DNA of 64,000 nucleotides, taken from positions 228,289 through 292,288 of the forward strand of contig CAVYXV010000013.1 of assembly GCA_963772585.1 (NCBI GenBank), in the 5' to 3' direction. The notes beneath the pieces were generated by a model. It worked only from the letters and a program-made list of their open reading frames with translations, ran no database searches and was not told the DNA's origin. This DNA comes from CAVVXN01 sp963772585. Lineage in GTDB: Bacteria > Planctomycetota > PLA2 > JAEUHO01. Of this stretch, positions 43,985 to 53,461 are shown piece by piece. Numbering within the stretch: the first letter of the stretch is position 1; each line of letters starts with the position of its first letter. A program made the position numbers and the translations under genes.

Positions 43985-44716
43985 GTGTGCTTCCTCGTCC
44001 TCGAACATCGGGTCCGCGTCGAACACCCGCTCGTGGTTCTCCACAATCGGGACGAGGCGTATGACCGGCCCTTCGCTCCCCCGCGTGTGCTGGACACGCA
44101 GCGGGGGATCGTCGCTCCCCGCGACCTGAGGGCCGGCGGCTCGTGGATCGGGACGAACCGGTGGGGGCTGGTCGTCGCCATCTCGAACCGCCGCGGCGAG
44201 GACGTCGAGGAGAGCGTCCGAAGCCGCGGCCTGATCGTCCTCGATGTCTTGCGCCGGCCGAGCGCCGAGGCCGCGCTGGCGTGGGTGCGCGAGCACCTCG
44301 GGCGATTCGCCTACGCGGGCTTCCACCTGCTTCTCGCCGACGCCGAGCGGGCGATCCTCGTCCGGCACCGGGGCGCGTCCCGCCCGGTTCCGCTCTCCCG
44401 GGACGACACCTTCGAGTTCCTCCCCGGCGTCCACGTCGTGACGAACGTTCACGAACCGGGCACCGTCCCCCTGCCGCCCGCCGCCCGGCCCGTCCCCGGC
44501 GAGACGCTCCCCGCGTCCTTCGACCGCCTCGCCGCGCTCGCCCGGGACCCGGCCCCGTCCCTCCCGGGCGGATTCTCCGTGCTGAAGCGGGGCGAACGCC
44601 GGGGCACCGTGGCCAGCGCCCTGCTGGCCCCCCCGCGCTTCCTCTTCGCCGCCGGCCCCCCCGACCGCGCTCCCTACCGCCGCATCCCGCTCGTACGGGG
44701 TCAGGACAGGAACTGA
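43985..44716 (+). CDS. NRDE/TANGO2-family Ntn-hydrolase-like protein
   Basis: A 243-residue protein. GTG 43985 makes the sequence begin M-C-F-L, so Cys2 becomes the N-terminal nucleophile after Met removal, as in this family. The NRDE motif follows in VVLHNRDEAYDRP, and GGSWIGTNRWGLVVAISN is also characteristic. Human TANGO2 is linked to lipid and heme handling, but the bacterial reaction is not established. The frame extends upstream to 43922 only through repeat copy D. A nested hairpin terminator lies immediately after its stop. Confidence 0.92.
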   Translation: MCFLVLEHRVRVEHPLVVLHNRDEAYDRPFAPPRVLDTQRGIVAPRDLRAGGSWIGTNRWGLVVAISNRRGEDVEESVRSRGLIVLDVLRRPSAEAALAWVREHLGRFAYAGFHLLLADAERAILVRHRGASRPVPLSRDDTFEFLPGVHVVTNVHEPGTVPLPPAARPVPGETLPASFDRLAALARDPAPSLPGGFSVLKRGERRGTVASALLAPPRFLFAAGPPDRAPYRRIPLVRGQDRN

Positions 44717-44721
44717 CGCTT

Positions 44722-44763
44722 CCTCGGCGCCCAGGGCCCGACCGGAGACCGGTCCCGCCGAGG
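44722..44763. terminator. Nested hairpin after the NRDE gene
   Basis: CCTCGGCG (44722-44729) pairs with CGCCGAGG (44756-44763), and inside it GACCGG pairs with CCGGTC around AGA. It starts six bases after the stop. No T-run follows. Confidence 0.65.
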
Positions 44764-44830
44764 ACGAGCCCTACACCCCCCACCCACGGATGGACGACAG
44801 GGATCCGGAGCTTCGCCTCCCGAGGGGAAG

Positions 44831-46279
44831 ATGGAACGGACCGAAGACGCTCTGTACGCGACGACGGAGCGCCAGATCCGCCGGTCCACGCGGGTGCTCG
44901 TCCTCCTGAGCTTCGCTGTGGTGGGCGTCGTCTGGGCGTTGCTGTTCGTCCGTGAGACGGCCGTCCGGTTCGGCGAGGAGAGGGCGGCTCTGGTCGAGGC
45001 GACCATGGGGCGCCAGCGGGCGATCCTGCGCGAGCGGGTCGATGCGGTGGTGGACCTCATCGTCCACTGGCGAAAGCAGGCGCGGGAACGGTACGAGCGC
45101 GCCCTCCGCGAGGGGGGGAGCGATGCCCCGGTAGGGTTGCCCGACGAGATCGAGGCCCGTCTCCAGGAGCAGTTGCTCGACCTGATCGCGCGGCTCCGCT
45201 ACGGCGAGAACTACATCTTCATCGACACCTTCGACGGCTACGCGCTCCTGATGAACGGCGAGCGGCTCGACCCGCCCCTCTACGCGTGGAACCTGGAGGA
45301 CGAGAAGGGGAACAAGATCCTGCAGGAACAGTTGAAGGTCGCCCTCGCAGACCCCGGCGGCGGCTTCCTCTCGTATTCCTGGAACGAGGTCTCGCTGGGG
45401 AGGGCGGTGCCGTACCTCTCGTTCTTCCGTGCGATCCGCGCCTGGAAGTGGAAGATCGGCACGGGCATGTACGTCGAGAGGATCGAGGGCGAATTGGCCG
45501 CCCGGGAGGCGGCGCTCTGGACGCGGACCTGGCTCAACGTCCTCATCGCGAGCGCCGTCGTGGCGACGGTCCTGCTGATCGTGTTGCTCGCGGCCGTGCG
45601 GCTCAGCCGAAGGGTCACGAACGTCATGGCGGCGCTTCGGACGAGCCTCGACGCATCCCGCGAGAGCCTGCTCGACCTCAACGCCACCCTGGAGGAGCGG
45701 GTTCGCGAGGAGACCGAGCGCCGCGTGGCACTCCACGAGCTTTCCATGACGGACGGCCTGACCGGCGTCGCCAACCGGCGGCGCTTCGACGCCACCTTGG
45801 AGACCGAGTGGCGCCGCGGGATGCGACTCGGCCGGCCCGTCTCCCTCCTGTTCGCCGACGTGGATCATCTGAAGGCCTACAACGACCGCCACGGACACCG
45901 CCACGGCGACGAGGCGCTCGTCTGCGTCGCCCGGGCCCTGGCCGGCGCCCTCGGAAGGGGCGGCGACCTGGTGGCGCGCTACGGCGGCGATGAGTTCGCC
46001 GCGATCCTCCCCGAGACGGACCTGGAGGGGGCCCGCCGGGTCGGGCGGCGCCTCGTCGAGGCGGTGGAGGGTCTCGCCTCGGGCCGCGCGTCGCCGGGGG
46101 ACGAATCGCCGCTCTCGATCAGCGTCGGCGTGGCGTGCCGCCGCGCGGAGGTGGGACTGGAAACGTCGGTGCTCGTGGAGGCGGCGGACCGCGCGCTCTA
46201 TCGCGCGAAGCGCGGAGGGCGGGGCCGCGTCGAGGTGGACGATCCGCCGGCACAGCGGGCACCTCACGTGTCTTCCTGA
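44831..46279 (+). CDS. Membrane diguanylate cyclase with Cache sensor domain
   Basis: A 482-residue inner-membrane enzyme making cyclic di-GMP from GTP. Membrane helices at about 22-40 and 235-257 flank a periplasmic Cache-type sensor (RLRYGENYIFIDTFDGYALL, SYSWNEVSLGRAVPYLSFF), which usually binds small organic acids or similar ligands. A coiled coil leads to the GGDEF domain, starting TDGLTGVANRRRF. The catalytic loop RYGGDEFAAIL is intact. RGGD lies exactly five residues before GGDEF and forms the inhibitory I-site, so product feedback is expected. Its last 16 bases overlap the end of the convergent dnaE2-like gene. Confidence 0.95.
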   Translation: MERTEDALYATTERQIRRSTRVLVLLSFAVVGVVWALLFVRETAVRFGEERAALVEATMGRQRAILRERVDAVVDLIVHWRKQARERYERALREGGSDAPVGLPDEIEARLQEQLLDLIARLRYGENYIFIDTFDGYALLMNGERLDPPLYAWNLEDEKGNKILQEQLKVALADPGGGFLSYSWNEVSLGRAVPYLSFFRAIRAWKWKIGTGMYVERIEGELAAREAALWTRTWLNVLIASAVVATVLLIVLLAAVRLSRRVTNVMAALRTSLDASRESLLDLNATLEERVREETERRVALHELSMTDGLTGVANRRRFDATLETEWRRGMRLGRPVSLLFADVDHLKAYNDRHGHRHGDEALVCVARALAGALGRGGDLVARYGGDEFAAILPETDLEGARRVGRRLVEAVEGLASGRASPGDESPLSISVGVACRRAEVGLETSVLVEAADRALYRAKRGGRGRVEVDDPPAQRAPHVSS

Positions 46280-49200
46280 CGGCGTACGGCTGCGAGCGTG
46301 GTGGCGTCGAGGCCGAGGGCGCCGTGGTTTTGGCGGACCACGCCGGTGATCACGTAGGGGCCGGCGCCGCGGAGACGGTGGCCGACGCGACGGTAGGCGC
46401 GGGGGAACAACGTCACTTCGACGGTGCCGTGGAGGTCCTCCAGCATGAGGAACTTCATGTAGCGGCCGACGGGTTCGCCGAAAGGCTGCTTCTTCGCTCG
46501 CCCTCTGACGCGGCGTTCGCTGACGATCCATCCGACCACGCGCACGCGTTGCCCCACGTGGTCGCGGAGTTTCGTGGTGGGAACGGCACCCGCTTCTTGG
46601 GCGGCCTCCTGCAGCAGTTCGGAGGGGTGGAAGGAGGCGGTGAGCCCCAGCGTCTCGGTCTCCATCCGGAGGATCTCCTCCGGCGTGTAGGTGGCGGGGA
46701 CGGGGATCGAGCGCGGGGGAGGCAAGAAGGCGGTCGGCCCGAAGAGGGCGGTCCGTACCCGGTTCTCCCGCCGCGCCCGCGCGTAGCGTTCGTGGTCGAT
46801 GGCGAGCGTCCAGAGGATCTCGCCGCGGGGGCGGTCGAAGACGTCGAGCGCCCCCGCCAGCGCGAGCCGCTCGGCTTCGTGCTTCTCCAGGTCGGTCCGG
46901 AGCAGGAGGTCGGTGAGCGACAGGTACGGCCCGGTCGCCTCGCGGATCCGCACGAGCGCCTCCGGCGTCTCGCGCCGGAGGCCCTTGATCTGGTCGAGGC
47001 CCAGGCGAAGGACGCCCCGCCGCCCGTGCGGCCCCACGTCGGAGCGGTTGACGCACGGAAGCTCGATCCTCACGCCCAGGCGACGCGCCTCCTCCACGTA
47101 GACCCGCGGGGCGTAGAAGCCTCCCTGGTTGCGGAGGACCGCGGCGTGGTACTCGGCGGGGTAGCGAGCCTTGAGCCAGAGGCCCTGCCAGGAGATCCGC
47201 CCGTAGGTGGCGGCGTGTGCCTTGTTGTAGGCGTAGGCGGAGAAGCGCTGGATCGAGGACCAGACCTCGTCCACGACCGTCTTCGGCATGCCCCGTGCCT
47301 CGGCCTGCTGGCGGAAGTCCGCCTCCATCCGGGGGAGGTCCTCGGGCTCGCGCTTCTTGGAGAGCGCGCGCCTCAGCAGGTCGGCCTGCTCGAGCGAGAA
47401 GCCCGCGACCGCGGTGGCGGCGCGCAGCGTGTCCTCCTGGTAGAGCATCACACCGTAGGTCGCGGCGAAGAGCGGATCCACGGCGGGGTGGAGCTTCGGC
47501 GTGGGTTCCTCCGCGCGGCGCCGGCGGACGTAGGCGTCCTTCATGCCCGATCCCGCCGGCCCCGGGCGGATCAGGGAGAGGGCGATCATGGCGTCGTGCT
47601 GCGTGCGGGCCTGCATGCGCACCACGAGGTTCCGCATGCCGGGGGACTCGACCTGGAAGCAGCCGAGGGTGCGTCCGGTGGAGAGGAGGCCGGCGGCCTT
47701 CTCGTCGTCCTCGGGGATCGCATCGAGGTCGATCGTCTCGCCGTAGTCCGCGCCTGCCTGCTGGACGACGTCGCGGATCGAGGCGAGGGCGCGGTTCCCG
47801 AGCAGGTCGATCTTCACGAGCCCCGTGGCCTCGACGCCGTGCATGTCGTACTGGGTGACCACGAGGCCTTTCGCCGAGCGCTGGAGCGGTAGGCTGTCCG
47901 AGAGCGGGGGCGGAGGGCCGCCACCGGGGCTGTCGCCGATCACGATCCCGCCGGGGTGGATGGAGAGGTAGTGAGGGAGGCCGTCGAGCACCACCGCCGC
48001 GCGGAACACGTTCCGCCAGGGGGGACGGTCGATCGCGATGGCGGCGAGCTCGGGCGGGCGATCGCGGCCGAGCGCGCCTCCGAGCCGCCAGGGGAGATGG
48101 CGGACCACGTGGTCGATCTCGGGTGGGGAGATCCCGAACGTCTTGGCGGCCTCGCGCACGGCGCCGCGCGCCTGGAACGTGACGTGCGTGGAGATCATCG
48201 CGACGCGCTCGTCGCCGTAGGTGTCGTAGGCGTGCTCGATGACCGCGTCGCGCCCGCGCCAGTCGATGTCGAGGTCGATGTCGGGGCAGTCGCGCCGCGC
48301 CGGCGAGAGGAAGCGTTCGAAGGGAAGGTCGTAGCGGAGGGGATCGACGGAGGTGATCCCGAGGGTGTAGGCCACGATCGAGTTGGCGGCCGACCCGCGG
48401 CCGACGCAGGGGATGCGGCGGTCGTGGGTGAATCGCACGAGCTCGTGCACGATCAGGAAGTAGTCGCAGAAGCCCCGGTCCCGGATGACGCGGAGCTCGC
48501 GCTCCAAGCGGGCGAGCACGTCCGGCCGGAGGCGGCCGTAGCGCGTCTTCGCGCCGGCCATGCAGCGCTCGGCGAGGCGCCCGTAGGCTGCGTCCCGCTC
48601 GGGGGGGAGGTCCTGGAGCTCGGGAAGCCGGTGGCGGGCGGCGCGCTCCAGGCGGAACGCGCAGCGGTCGGCGATCTCCAGCGTCGAGCGGCAGGCTTCG
48701 GGCACGTCGCGAAACGCGCGGGCGGCCGCCGCGGGCGGCCGGAGCCACGCGGAGGGGGGGAGGAGGTCGATCGGCCGGCCGTCCCGTCCCGCGGCGTCGG
48801 GCACCACCTCGCGGAGGCGCTTGAGGTGCCCGATGGCGAGGAGGAGGCGGTGGCGGACGTGATCGCGCTCGCGGGGGAAGAAGACCCGGAAGGTGCCGGC
48901 GACCCGGCGCCCGAGCGCGCGGGCCTTCTCGATCGTCGCCGCTCGCACCGGCTCCGGGGCGTGCGCGACGACCTCGCCGTAGAGCGCGTCGGGTTCGAAG
49001 GCGTGGTGGATCGCATCGAGGAGACCCGGGGAAGCGGTGAGCACCACGAGGCCCCCGCGCTCCTCGGGGAGGTCGTCCTCCAGGGAGAAGCCCTCGTCGA
49101 GGTGGCGGCGGGTGAGCAGGCGGCAGAGCGAGCGGTAGCCGTCCGCGTCGGCGGCGAGCGCCACGGCGCGTTCGCCGGTGCGGGGATCGTCCACCTCCGC

Positions 49201-49404
49201 GCCGTGGATCGCCCGGAGACCGGCCGCGTCGCAGGCGGTCTGGAACGGCGGGAGGGCGTACGCGCCGTTCGTGTCGGTCAGCGCGAGAGCGCCGTGGCCC
49301 TCGACGGCGGCCCGCGCCGCCAGCGCCTCCGGTAGGGCGGTGCCGGCGCAGAGGGAGAAGGCGGAGTGGACGTTCAGGTGGACGAACGGAGGGGTGGCGG
49401 CCAT
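46264..49404 (-). CDS. Error-prone DNA polymerase III alpha-type subunit (DnaE2-like)
   Basis: A 1046-residue C-family DNA polymerase, shorter than replicative DnaE (about 1160) and matching DnaE2/ImuC. The N-terminal PHP domain begins VHLNVHSAFSLCAGT. The catalytic acidic motif PDIDLDIDWRGR is intact (Asp375, 377, 379, 381). CVGRGSAANSIVAYTLGIT and AYAYNKAHAATYGRISWQG are also conserved. An OB fold lies near residues 940-1030. DnaE2 enzymes copy past lesions during SOS mutagenesis, usually with a Y-family partner, and here dinB lies directly upstream on the same strand, 71 bp away. No imuA is visible. Confidence 0.93.
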   Translation of the reverse strand: MAATPPFVHLNVHSAFSLCAGTALPEALAARAAVEGHGALALTDTNGAYALPPFQTACDAAGLRAIHGAEVDDPRTGERAVALAADADGYRSLCRLLTRRHLDEGFSLEDDLPEERGGLVVLTASPGLLDAIHHAFEPDALYGEVVAHAPEPVRAATIEKARALGRRVAGTFRVFFPRERDHVRHRLLLAIGHLKRLREVVPDAAGRDGRPIDLLPPSAWLRPPAAAARAFRDVPEACRSTLEIADRCAFRLERAARHRLPELQDLPPERDAAYGRLAERCMAGAKTRYGRLRPDVLARLERELRVIRDRGFCDYFLIVHELVRFTHDRRIPCVGRGSAANSIVAYTLGITSVDPLRYDLPFERFLSPARRDCPDIDLDIDWRGRDAVIEHAYDTYGDERVAMISTHVTFQARGAVREAAKTFGISPPEIDHVVRHLPWRLGGALGRDRPPELAAIAIDRPPWRNVFRAAVVLDGLPHYLSIHPGGIVIGDSPGGGPPPPLSDSLPLQRSAKGLVVTQYDMHGVEATGLVKIDLLGNRALASIRDVVQQAGADYGETIDLDAIPEDDEKAAGLLSTGRTLGCFQVESPGMRNLVVRMQARTQHDAMIALSLIRPGPAGSGMKDAYVRRRRAEEPTPKLHPAVDPLFAATYGVMLYQEDTLRAATAVAGFSLEQADLLRRALSKKREPEDLPRMEADFRQQAEARGMPKTVVDEVWSSIQRFSAYAYNKAHAATYGRISWQGLWLKARYPAEYHAAVLRNQGGFYAPRVYVEEARRLGVRIELPCVNRSDVGPHGRRGVLRLGLDQIKGLRRETPEALVRIREATGPYLSLTDLLLRTDLEKHEAERLALAGALDVFDRPRGEILWTLAIDHERYARARRENRVRTALFGPTAFLPPPRSIPVPATYTPEEILRMETETLGLTASFHPSELLQEAAQEAGAVPTTKLRDHVGQRVRVVGWIVSERRVRGRAKKQPFGEPVGRYMKFLMLEDLHGTVEVTLFPRAYRRVGHRLRGAGPYVITGVVRQNHGALGLDATTLAAVRRQEDT

Positions 49405-49475
49405 GGCGAACGGGCCCTCAGGGTCTGGCGGGGAACGAGTCTTGGAGAGGACGGGAGTCGTTCACGGACGGCCCC

Positions 49476-50816
49476 TCAGGCCGAGCAGGACGGCGTGCGC
49501 AGGCGAAAGCCCTCCGCGGTGTGCGCGGTGTGCCCGAGCAGGCCCACCGCGCGGCCGCGGACGACCGACCCGAAGCCGTGGCGGTCCCGGACGACGTCCA
49601 CGGCCCGGTCGAGGCGCGCGGCGAGGGGGATGTCGCGGGGCGCCGCCGCCGACCGTTCGCGCGGCGAGCCGGGGAAGGGGAGGGCGAGTTGGCGGTCGTG
49701 GACCTCGACGAGGTCGTGGAGGACGACGCCGACCAGGCGGAGCTTCACCCGGCGCTGGTAGCGCTGCCGCCAGAGCGTGCGGACCACGCCGAGGATCTCC
49801 TCGTCGCCGTCCGAGGGACGGGGAAGCCGGCGGCGCGCGTCCACGGTCCGGAAGTCGGCGTAGCGGAGGCGGATCCCCACGGCGCGCGCGGCGAACCCTC
49901 CCTGACGGAGTGCCTTCGTCGCGCGTTGGGCGAGGTAGGAGAACATCCCGTCGATCCAGGCGGCGTCGTCGGTGTCCTTCGCGAAGGAGGTCGCGCGCGA
50001 GATGGAGCGGGTGCGGGGCTTCGCCCGCCCCACGGGCGTCTCGTCCTCGGCGGCCTCCAGCCCGCGGGCCCGGCGGGAGAGCACGATGCCCGCCACGCCG
50101 AAGGTCTCCTCGAGGACGTCCTCGGGGAGCTGGGCGAGGTCGCCGATGGCGTGAAGGTTGAAGCGGGCGAGCTCCTTGCGGAGGCGGGGGCCGACCCCGG
50201 GGAGCACCTCGATCGGAAGGGCGGCGAGGAAGGCGCGCTCCTCGCCGCGGCGCACCTCCAGCACGCCGTCGGGCTTGGCGAGGGAGGCGGCGATCTTGGC
50301 GACCGCCCGGGTGCCGCCGATGCCGATGGAGACGGAGAGGCCGGTCGTCTCGGCGACGGCGCGGCGAACGGCCTCGGCGGCCTTGAGCCAGGAGCGGTGG
50401 TGCCGTTCGAGGCCGCTCATGTCGAGCACCGCCTCGTCGAGCGAGAGGGCTTCGACCTGGGGGGTGAAGGTCTCGAGGATCGCGCGGACCTTCGCGGAGG
50501 CCTCGACGTAGGCGCGGTGGTCGCCCGTGAGGAAGACGGTGTCGCGGGGGGCCAGCGCCGCGGCCTGGACGAGGGGCATGCCGGCGCGGATGCCGAGCGC
50601 CCGGGCCTCGTAGGAGGCGCAGGCGACGACGCCCCGTTCGCCGGGCCGGCCGCCCACGATCACGGGGCGCCCCACGAGGGAGGGATCGCGGGTGCGCTCG
50701 ACGGACACGTAGAAGGCGTCCAGATCGACGAGGAAGAGGTCGCGGACGCGGCGAGGGCGCGGCGGCCGCACCGGGGCGGGGCATCGCGAGGGCGTGGGGG
50801 CCGTTCGGAGGGTCAT
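49476..50816 (-). CDS. dinB: Y-family DNA polymerase IV-like
   Basis: A 446-residue translesion polymerase. Catalytic carboxylates are present: Asp31 in LVDLDAFYVSVE, and the Asp-Glu pair in LSLDEAVLDMSG. This separates it from ImuB, which lacks them. YEARALGIRAGMPL, SIGIGGTRAVAKIAAS and the helix-hairpin-helix LPGVGPRLRKEL are typical. QLALPF near residue 400 looks like a beta-clamp-binding motif, followed by an unusually long C-terminus. I use ATG 50816, because the frame upstream to 50957 crosses the probable promoter. It pairs with the downstream dnaE2-like gene as a damage-tolerance operon. Confidence 0.92.
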   Translation of the reverse strand: MTLRTAPTPSRCPAPVRPPRPRRVRDLFLVDLDAFYVSVERTRDPSLVGRPVIVGGRPGERGVVACASYEARALGIRAGMPLVQAAALAPRDTVFLTGDHRAYVEASAKVRAILETFTPQVEALSLDEAVLDMSGLERHHRSWLKAAEAVRRAVAETTGLSVSIGIGGTRAVAKIAASLAKPDGVLEVRRGEERAFLAALPIEVLPGVGPRLRKELARFNLHAIGDLAQLPEDVLEETFGVAGIVLSRRARGLEAAEDETPVGRAKPRTRSISRATSFAKDTDDAAWIDGMFSYLAQRATKALRQGGFAARAVGIRLRYADFRTVDARRRLPRPSDGDEEILGVVRTLWRQRYQRRVKLRLVGVVLHDLVEVHDRQLALPFPGSPRERSAAAPRDIPLAARLDRAVDVVRDRHGFGSVVRGRAVGLLGHTAHTAEGFRLRTPSCSA

Positions 50817-50853
50817 GGCAGGGCTCGTACGCGGCCCTTCTCGTCGCAGCCGC

Positions 50854-50882
50854 AAGATATACGAACAACGAACAAACTTCAA
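50854..50882 (-). promoter_or_regulatory. Promoter of the dinB-dnaE2 operon with a repeated operator-like motif
   Basis: On the minus strand TTGAAG (50882-50877), a 17-base spacer and TATCTT (50859-50854) form a promoter 38 bases upstream of the ATG. The spacer contains GTTCGTTGTTC, two GTTC units three bases apart (complement at 50863-50873). LexA sites in several phyla are built from GTTC half-sites, but usual spacings differ, so the regulator is uncertain. Confidence 0.5.
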
Positions 50883-51047
50883 GGGGCCGGCGAGGGTTTT
50901 CGCCCGCCCGGCCACAAACCTCCCCCACACCCGGCACCCGGGAGATTGCGGCCTCACGCATGCGGTGCGAGGATCTCATCGGGGCGGAGCCCCCATCCCC
51001 GTCGTCCGCAGGACTCCGGGCCCCCGTCGTGCCGAGGGAGTCGTTCC

Positions 51048-52652
51048 ATGCGCCGCCTATTCGTCCTGGTCGCCCTGCCCCTCCTGTTCCTCGTCCCGGC
51101 CTGCGGGGGCGGCGGGGGCGGGACGGCCGGAACGCCCGCGACCTTCCGCCGAGGGCCGGCCGTGTTCGCCATGCCCTTCCTCCCGACCGTCCAGGGGGAG
51201 GTCTTGACGCTCGGGCTCTCGAACCTCTCGACCTTCCCGGCACCCGTCACCGTGACGCCCTTCACGCCGGCGGGCCTGCTCTACCCGGGCGGCGCCACCA
51301 CCGTCGTCCTTCCCTCGCGCGGGAGCGAGCGCTATCCCCTCACCACCTTCACCGGCGCCGGCACGACGCTCGGCGGATGGCTCCAGGTGGAGACGCGCGA
51401 CATCACCACGCTCGACCCCGTGAGCGGCAACCCGACGCCGCTTCCGACGAGCGGCTTCGTGGTGCCCGTCATGATGCGGCGCCTCACCTCGATCGAGGCG
51501 GACGCCGCGGGCGGCATCGGCTTCCGCGCCACGCGCGCGGAGGTGACGATCAGCGAGTTCACCACCTCCGTGCAACTGATCAACACGTCGTGGACGCCGA
51601 TGGTCGGCGGCGCGCTCGGGGAGGACGCGACCTTCGACGTGGTCGTCTACGACGCGCTCGGAAGCGTCGAGAGCACGACCCCCACCACCGTTCCGGCGTA
51701 CGGCTCCGTCCGCGTGGACGTCGCCGCCACGGAACTCGGCCAGGTCCAGGTCGTCCCCACCACGGGCCTTGGCCAGGTCGCCCCGGTGGGAACGAACTAC
51801 CGCTTCGCCATCGCCGGCCTCGAGGAGGATCCGCAGGTCCACATCGAGTCGCGGTTCATCGAGCTGAGCGACTACGGATCGGGCCAGTTCGACGTGGGCT
51901 TCGATCTCGCCTGGGGCGTGGACGCGGACTTCAATATCCACGACTTCGGCGTCTTCCTCGGCAACCCCACCGCGAGCCCGATCGCGGTGCAGCTCACGTC
52001 GCTGACCCGCGACAACGGCACGAACATGTTGGCAGCGCCCCGCCTCGTGGCGCTCGACGCCCACGCGACGAAGTTCATGGCGTCCACCACGCTCGACTCC
52101 CGTGGTCTCGACACCGGCGAGTTGAGCATCTTCGACGACATCCTCGGGAGCGTGGACACGGCCACCGGGCTCACCACCTTCTCCGCGCGGTTCGCGGTCT
52201 CCAGCGCCGCCAACGTCTCCGCTCGCGACTACGACTCGCGCTTCAAGGCGTACTACCGGATCGTTCCCGGTTACCGCCAGACGCCCGACGTGCTGATCCC
52301 GGCCATGGACTACGCGACCGTCACCACGGGCGGCACCCGCAACTACGCCGTCATCACGAATCCCTTCGGCTCGTCGGCGCAGGTGACGGTCCGCGCCTAC
52401 ACGCCCGGCGGGACGCAGTACGTCCTCGATCCCATCACCGTGGCACCGTACAGCATGTTCTTCTACTCGCCCGACGGGAACGTCTTCCGCGAGGATCCGA
52501 CCGACGTCACGGCCCCGCCCGTCCCCTTCGTGAGCCTGCAGCTCTCGGGCAGCGGGGGACTCTTCTACGACGGTGTTCGCCAGCGCGTGGACGCGACGGG
52601 TCTGATCCTCTACCGCCACCCCTTCTTCGTGAGAAATCTCCGCGCCGATTGA
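51048..52652 (+). CDS. Predicted surface lipoprotein, beta-rich, unknown function
   Basis: A 534-residue protein with a lipoprotein signal (lipobox VPAC, Cys at about 19) followed by a Gly-rich linker. The mature part is Thr/Val/Ser-rich and beta-stranded, with repeated segments of the type VTVTPFTPAGLLYPGG and VTVRAYTPGGTQYVLD at opposite ends. This suggests several immunoglobulin- or jelly-roll-like modules. No catalytic motif is visible. GAGGGAG lies a few bases before the ATG. It is transcribed away from dinB, with a 231-bp shared upstream region, and ends at a double hairpin terminator. Confidence 0.8.
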   Translation: MRRLFVLVALPLLFLVPACGGGGGGTAGTPATFRRGPAVFAMPFLPTVQGEVLTLGLSNLSTFPAPVTVTPFTPAGLLYPGGATTVVLPSRGSERYPLTTFTGAGTTLGGWLQVETRDITTLDPVSGNPTPLPTSGFVVPVMMRRLTSIEADAAGGIGFRATRAEVTISEFTTSVQLINTSWTPMVGGALGEDATFDVVVYDALGSVESTTPTTVPAYGSVRVDVAATELGQVQVVPTTGLGQVAPVGTNYRFAIAGLEEDPQVHIESRFIELSDYGSGQFDVGFDLAWGVDADFNIHDFGVFLGNPTASPIAVQLTSLTRDNGTNMLAAPRLVALDAHATKFMASTTLDSRGLDTGELSIFDDILGSVDTATGLTTFSARFAVSSAANVSARDYDSRFKAYYRIVPGYRQTPDVLIPAMDYATVTTGGTRNYAVITNPFGSSAQVTVRAYTPGGTQYVLDPITVAPYSMFFYSPDGNVFREDPTDVTAPPVPFVSLQLSGSGGLFYDGVRQRVDATGLILYRHPFFVRNLRAD

Positions 52653-52704
52653 GAGCGTGGGACCCCGTCCCACGCTCGCGCGACGGCCGGCCCTTGCCGG
52701 CCGT
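52653..52704. terminator. Double hairpin terminator after the lipoprotein gene
   Basis: The first stem GAGCGTGGGA/TCCCACGCTC (10 bp, 52653-52677) starts right after the stop. The second, ACGGCCGGC/GCCGGCCGT (9 bp, loop CCTT, 52683-52704), follows five bases later. Confidence 0.85.
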
Positions 52705-52829
52705 GCAGGCGGGCCATCCGGGGAGGCGCGGGGAGGGCGGACCCCCATGCCGCGACGGAGGAACACCCCCTGAGGCTTCGTCCCCGCCGCGCGCGCGACT
52801 TCGACCTCCCGCCAAAGGAGGCCGTCGCC

Positions 52830-53453
52830 TTGCAGCGGCGCCTCGCCGGGCGCGTCGTCACCCGCGGCCCCGCGCCGCGCCCCCTGCGTCTCGTGGCCGG
52901 CGTGGACTGCTCCATCGCGAGGGACGGCCGCCTCACGGCCGCCGGGGTGGCCTGTCGCCTCCCCGACTTCGCCGTCGCCGCCACGTCCTACGTCACGGCG
53001 ATCCCGCCCATGCCCTACGTGCCCGGGCTCCTGAGCTTCCGGGAGGCTCCGATCGTGCTCGAGGCGCTCGCGAATCTCGACGCCGACCCCCAGGCGGTCC
53101 TCGTGGACGGCCACGGCCTCGCCCACCCACGGCGCCTCGGCATCGCCGCCCACCTCGGCCTCTTCATCCCCGTGCCGACGGTAGGCGTCGCGAAGTCGAT
53201 CCTCGTGGGAGAGCACGCCCCGCTCGCCGAGGAGCGCGGCGCCCGCGCACCGCTCCTCCACGGCGGCGAGCGGATCGGCATGGCCTTGCGCACGCGCACC
53301 GGCGTGAAGCCCGTCTACGTCAGCGTGGGCGGCCACATCGGCCTCCTCCCCGCGGTCCGTCTCGTGCTCCGGACGGGTGGGGGCTATCGCCTGCCCGAAC
53401 CCGTCCGCCAGGCCGACCGCCTGAGCCGCCGCCGCGCGCACGCTCGCCCCTGA
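52830..53453 (+). CDS. nfi: Endonuclease V (deoxyinosine 3' endonuclease)
   Basis: A 207-residue repair nuclease that cuts the second bond 3' of deaminated adenine (inosine). Family motifs are VAGVDCS (first metal Asp), PYVPGLLSFRE (the Tyr-Pro strand wedge and Glu), VDGHGLAHPRRLGIAAHLG, and VPTVGVAKSIL, with RLPEPVRQAD at the end. Two starts fit: TTG 52830 with AAAGGAGG eight bases upstream, and an upstream CTG at 52770 with GGAGG, which would add 20 residues resembling the family N-terminus. I chose the stronger ribosome site. It converges on the next gene with an 8-bp gap. Confidence 0.93.
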   Translation: MQRRLAGRVVTRGPAPRPLRLVAGVDCSIARDGRLTAAGVACRLPDFAVAATSYVTAIPPMPYVPGLLSFREAPIVLEALANLDADPQAVLVDGHGLAHPRRLGIAAHLGLFIPVPTVGVAKSILVGEHAPLAEERGARAPLLHGGERIGMALRTRTGVKPVYVSVGGHIGLLPAVRLVLRTGGGYRLPEPVRQADRLSRRRAHARP

Positions 53454-53461
53454 AGCGACCG

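Noticed and set aside
50817..50957. Longer dinB start at 50957
   Set aside because: It would translate through the -35, -10 and repeat elements and adds no family sequence.
52770..52829. CTG start extending endonuclease V by 20 residues
   Set aside because: CTG starts are rare. The TTG at 52830 has a near-perfect ribosome site, though the extension does look slightly family-like.
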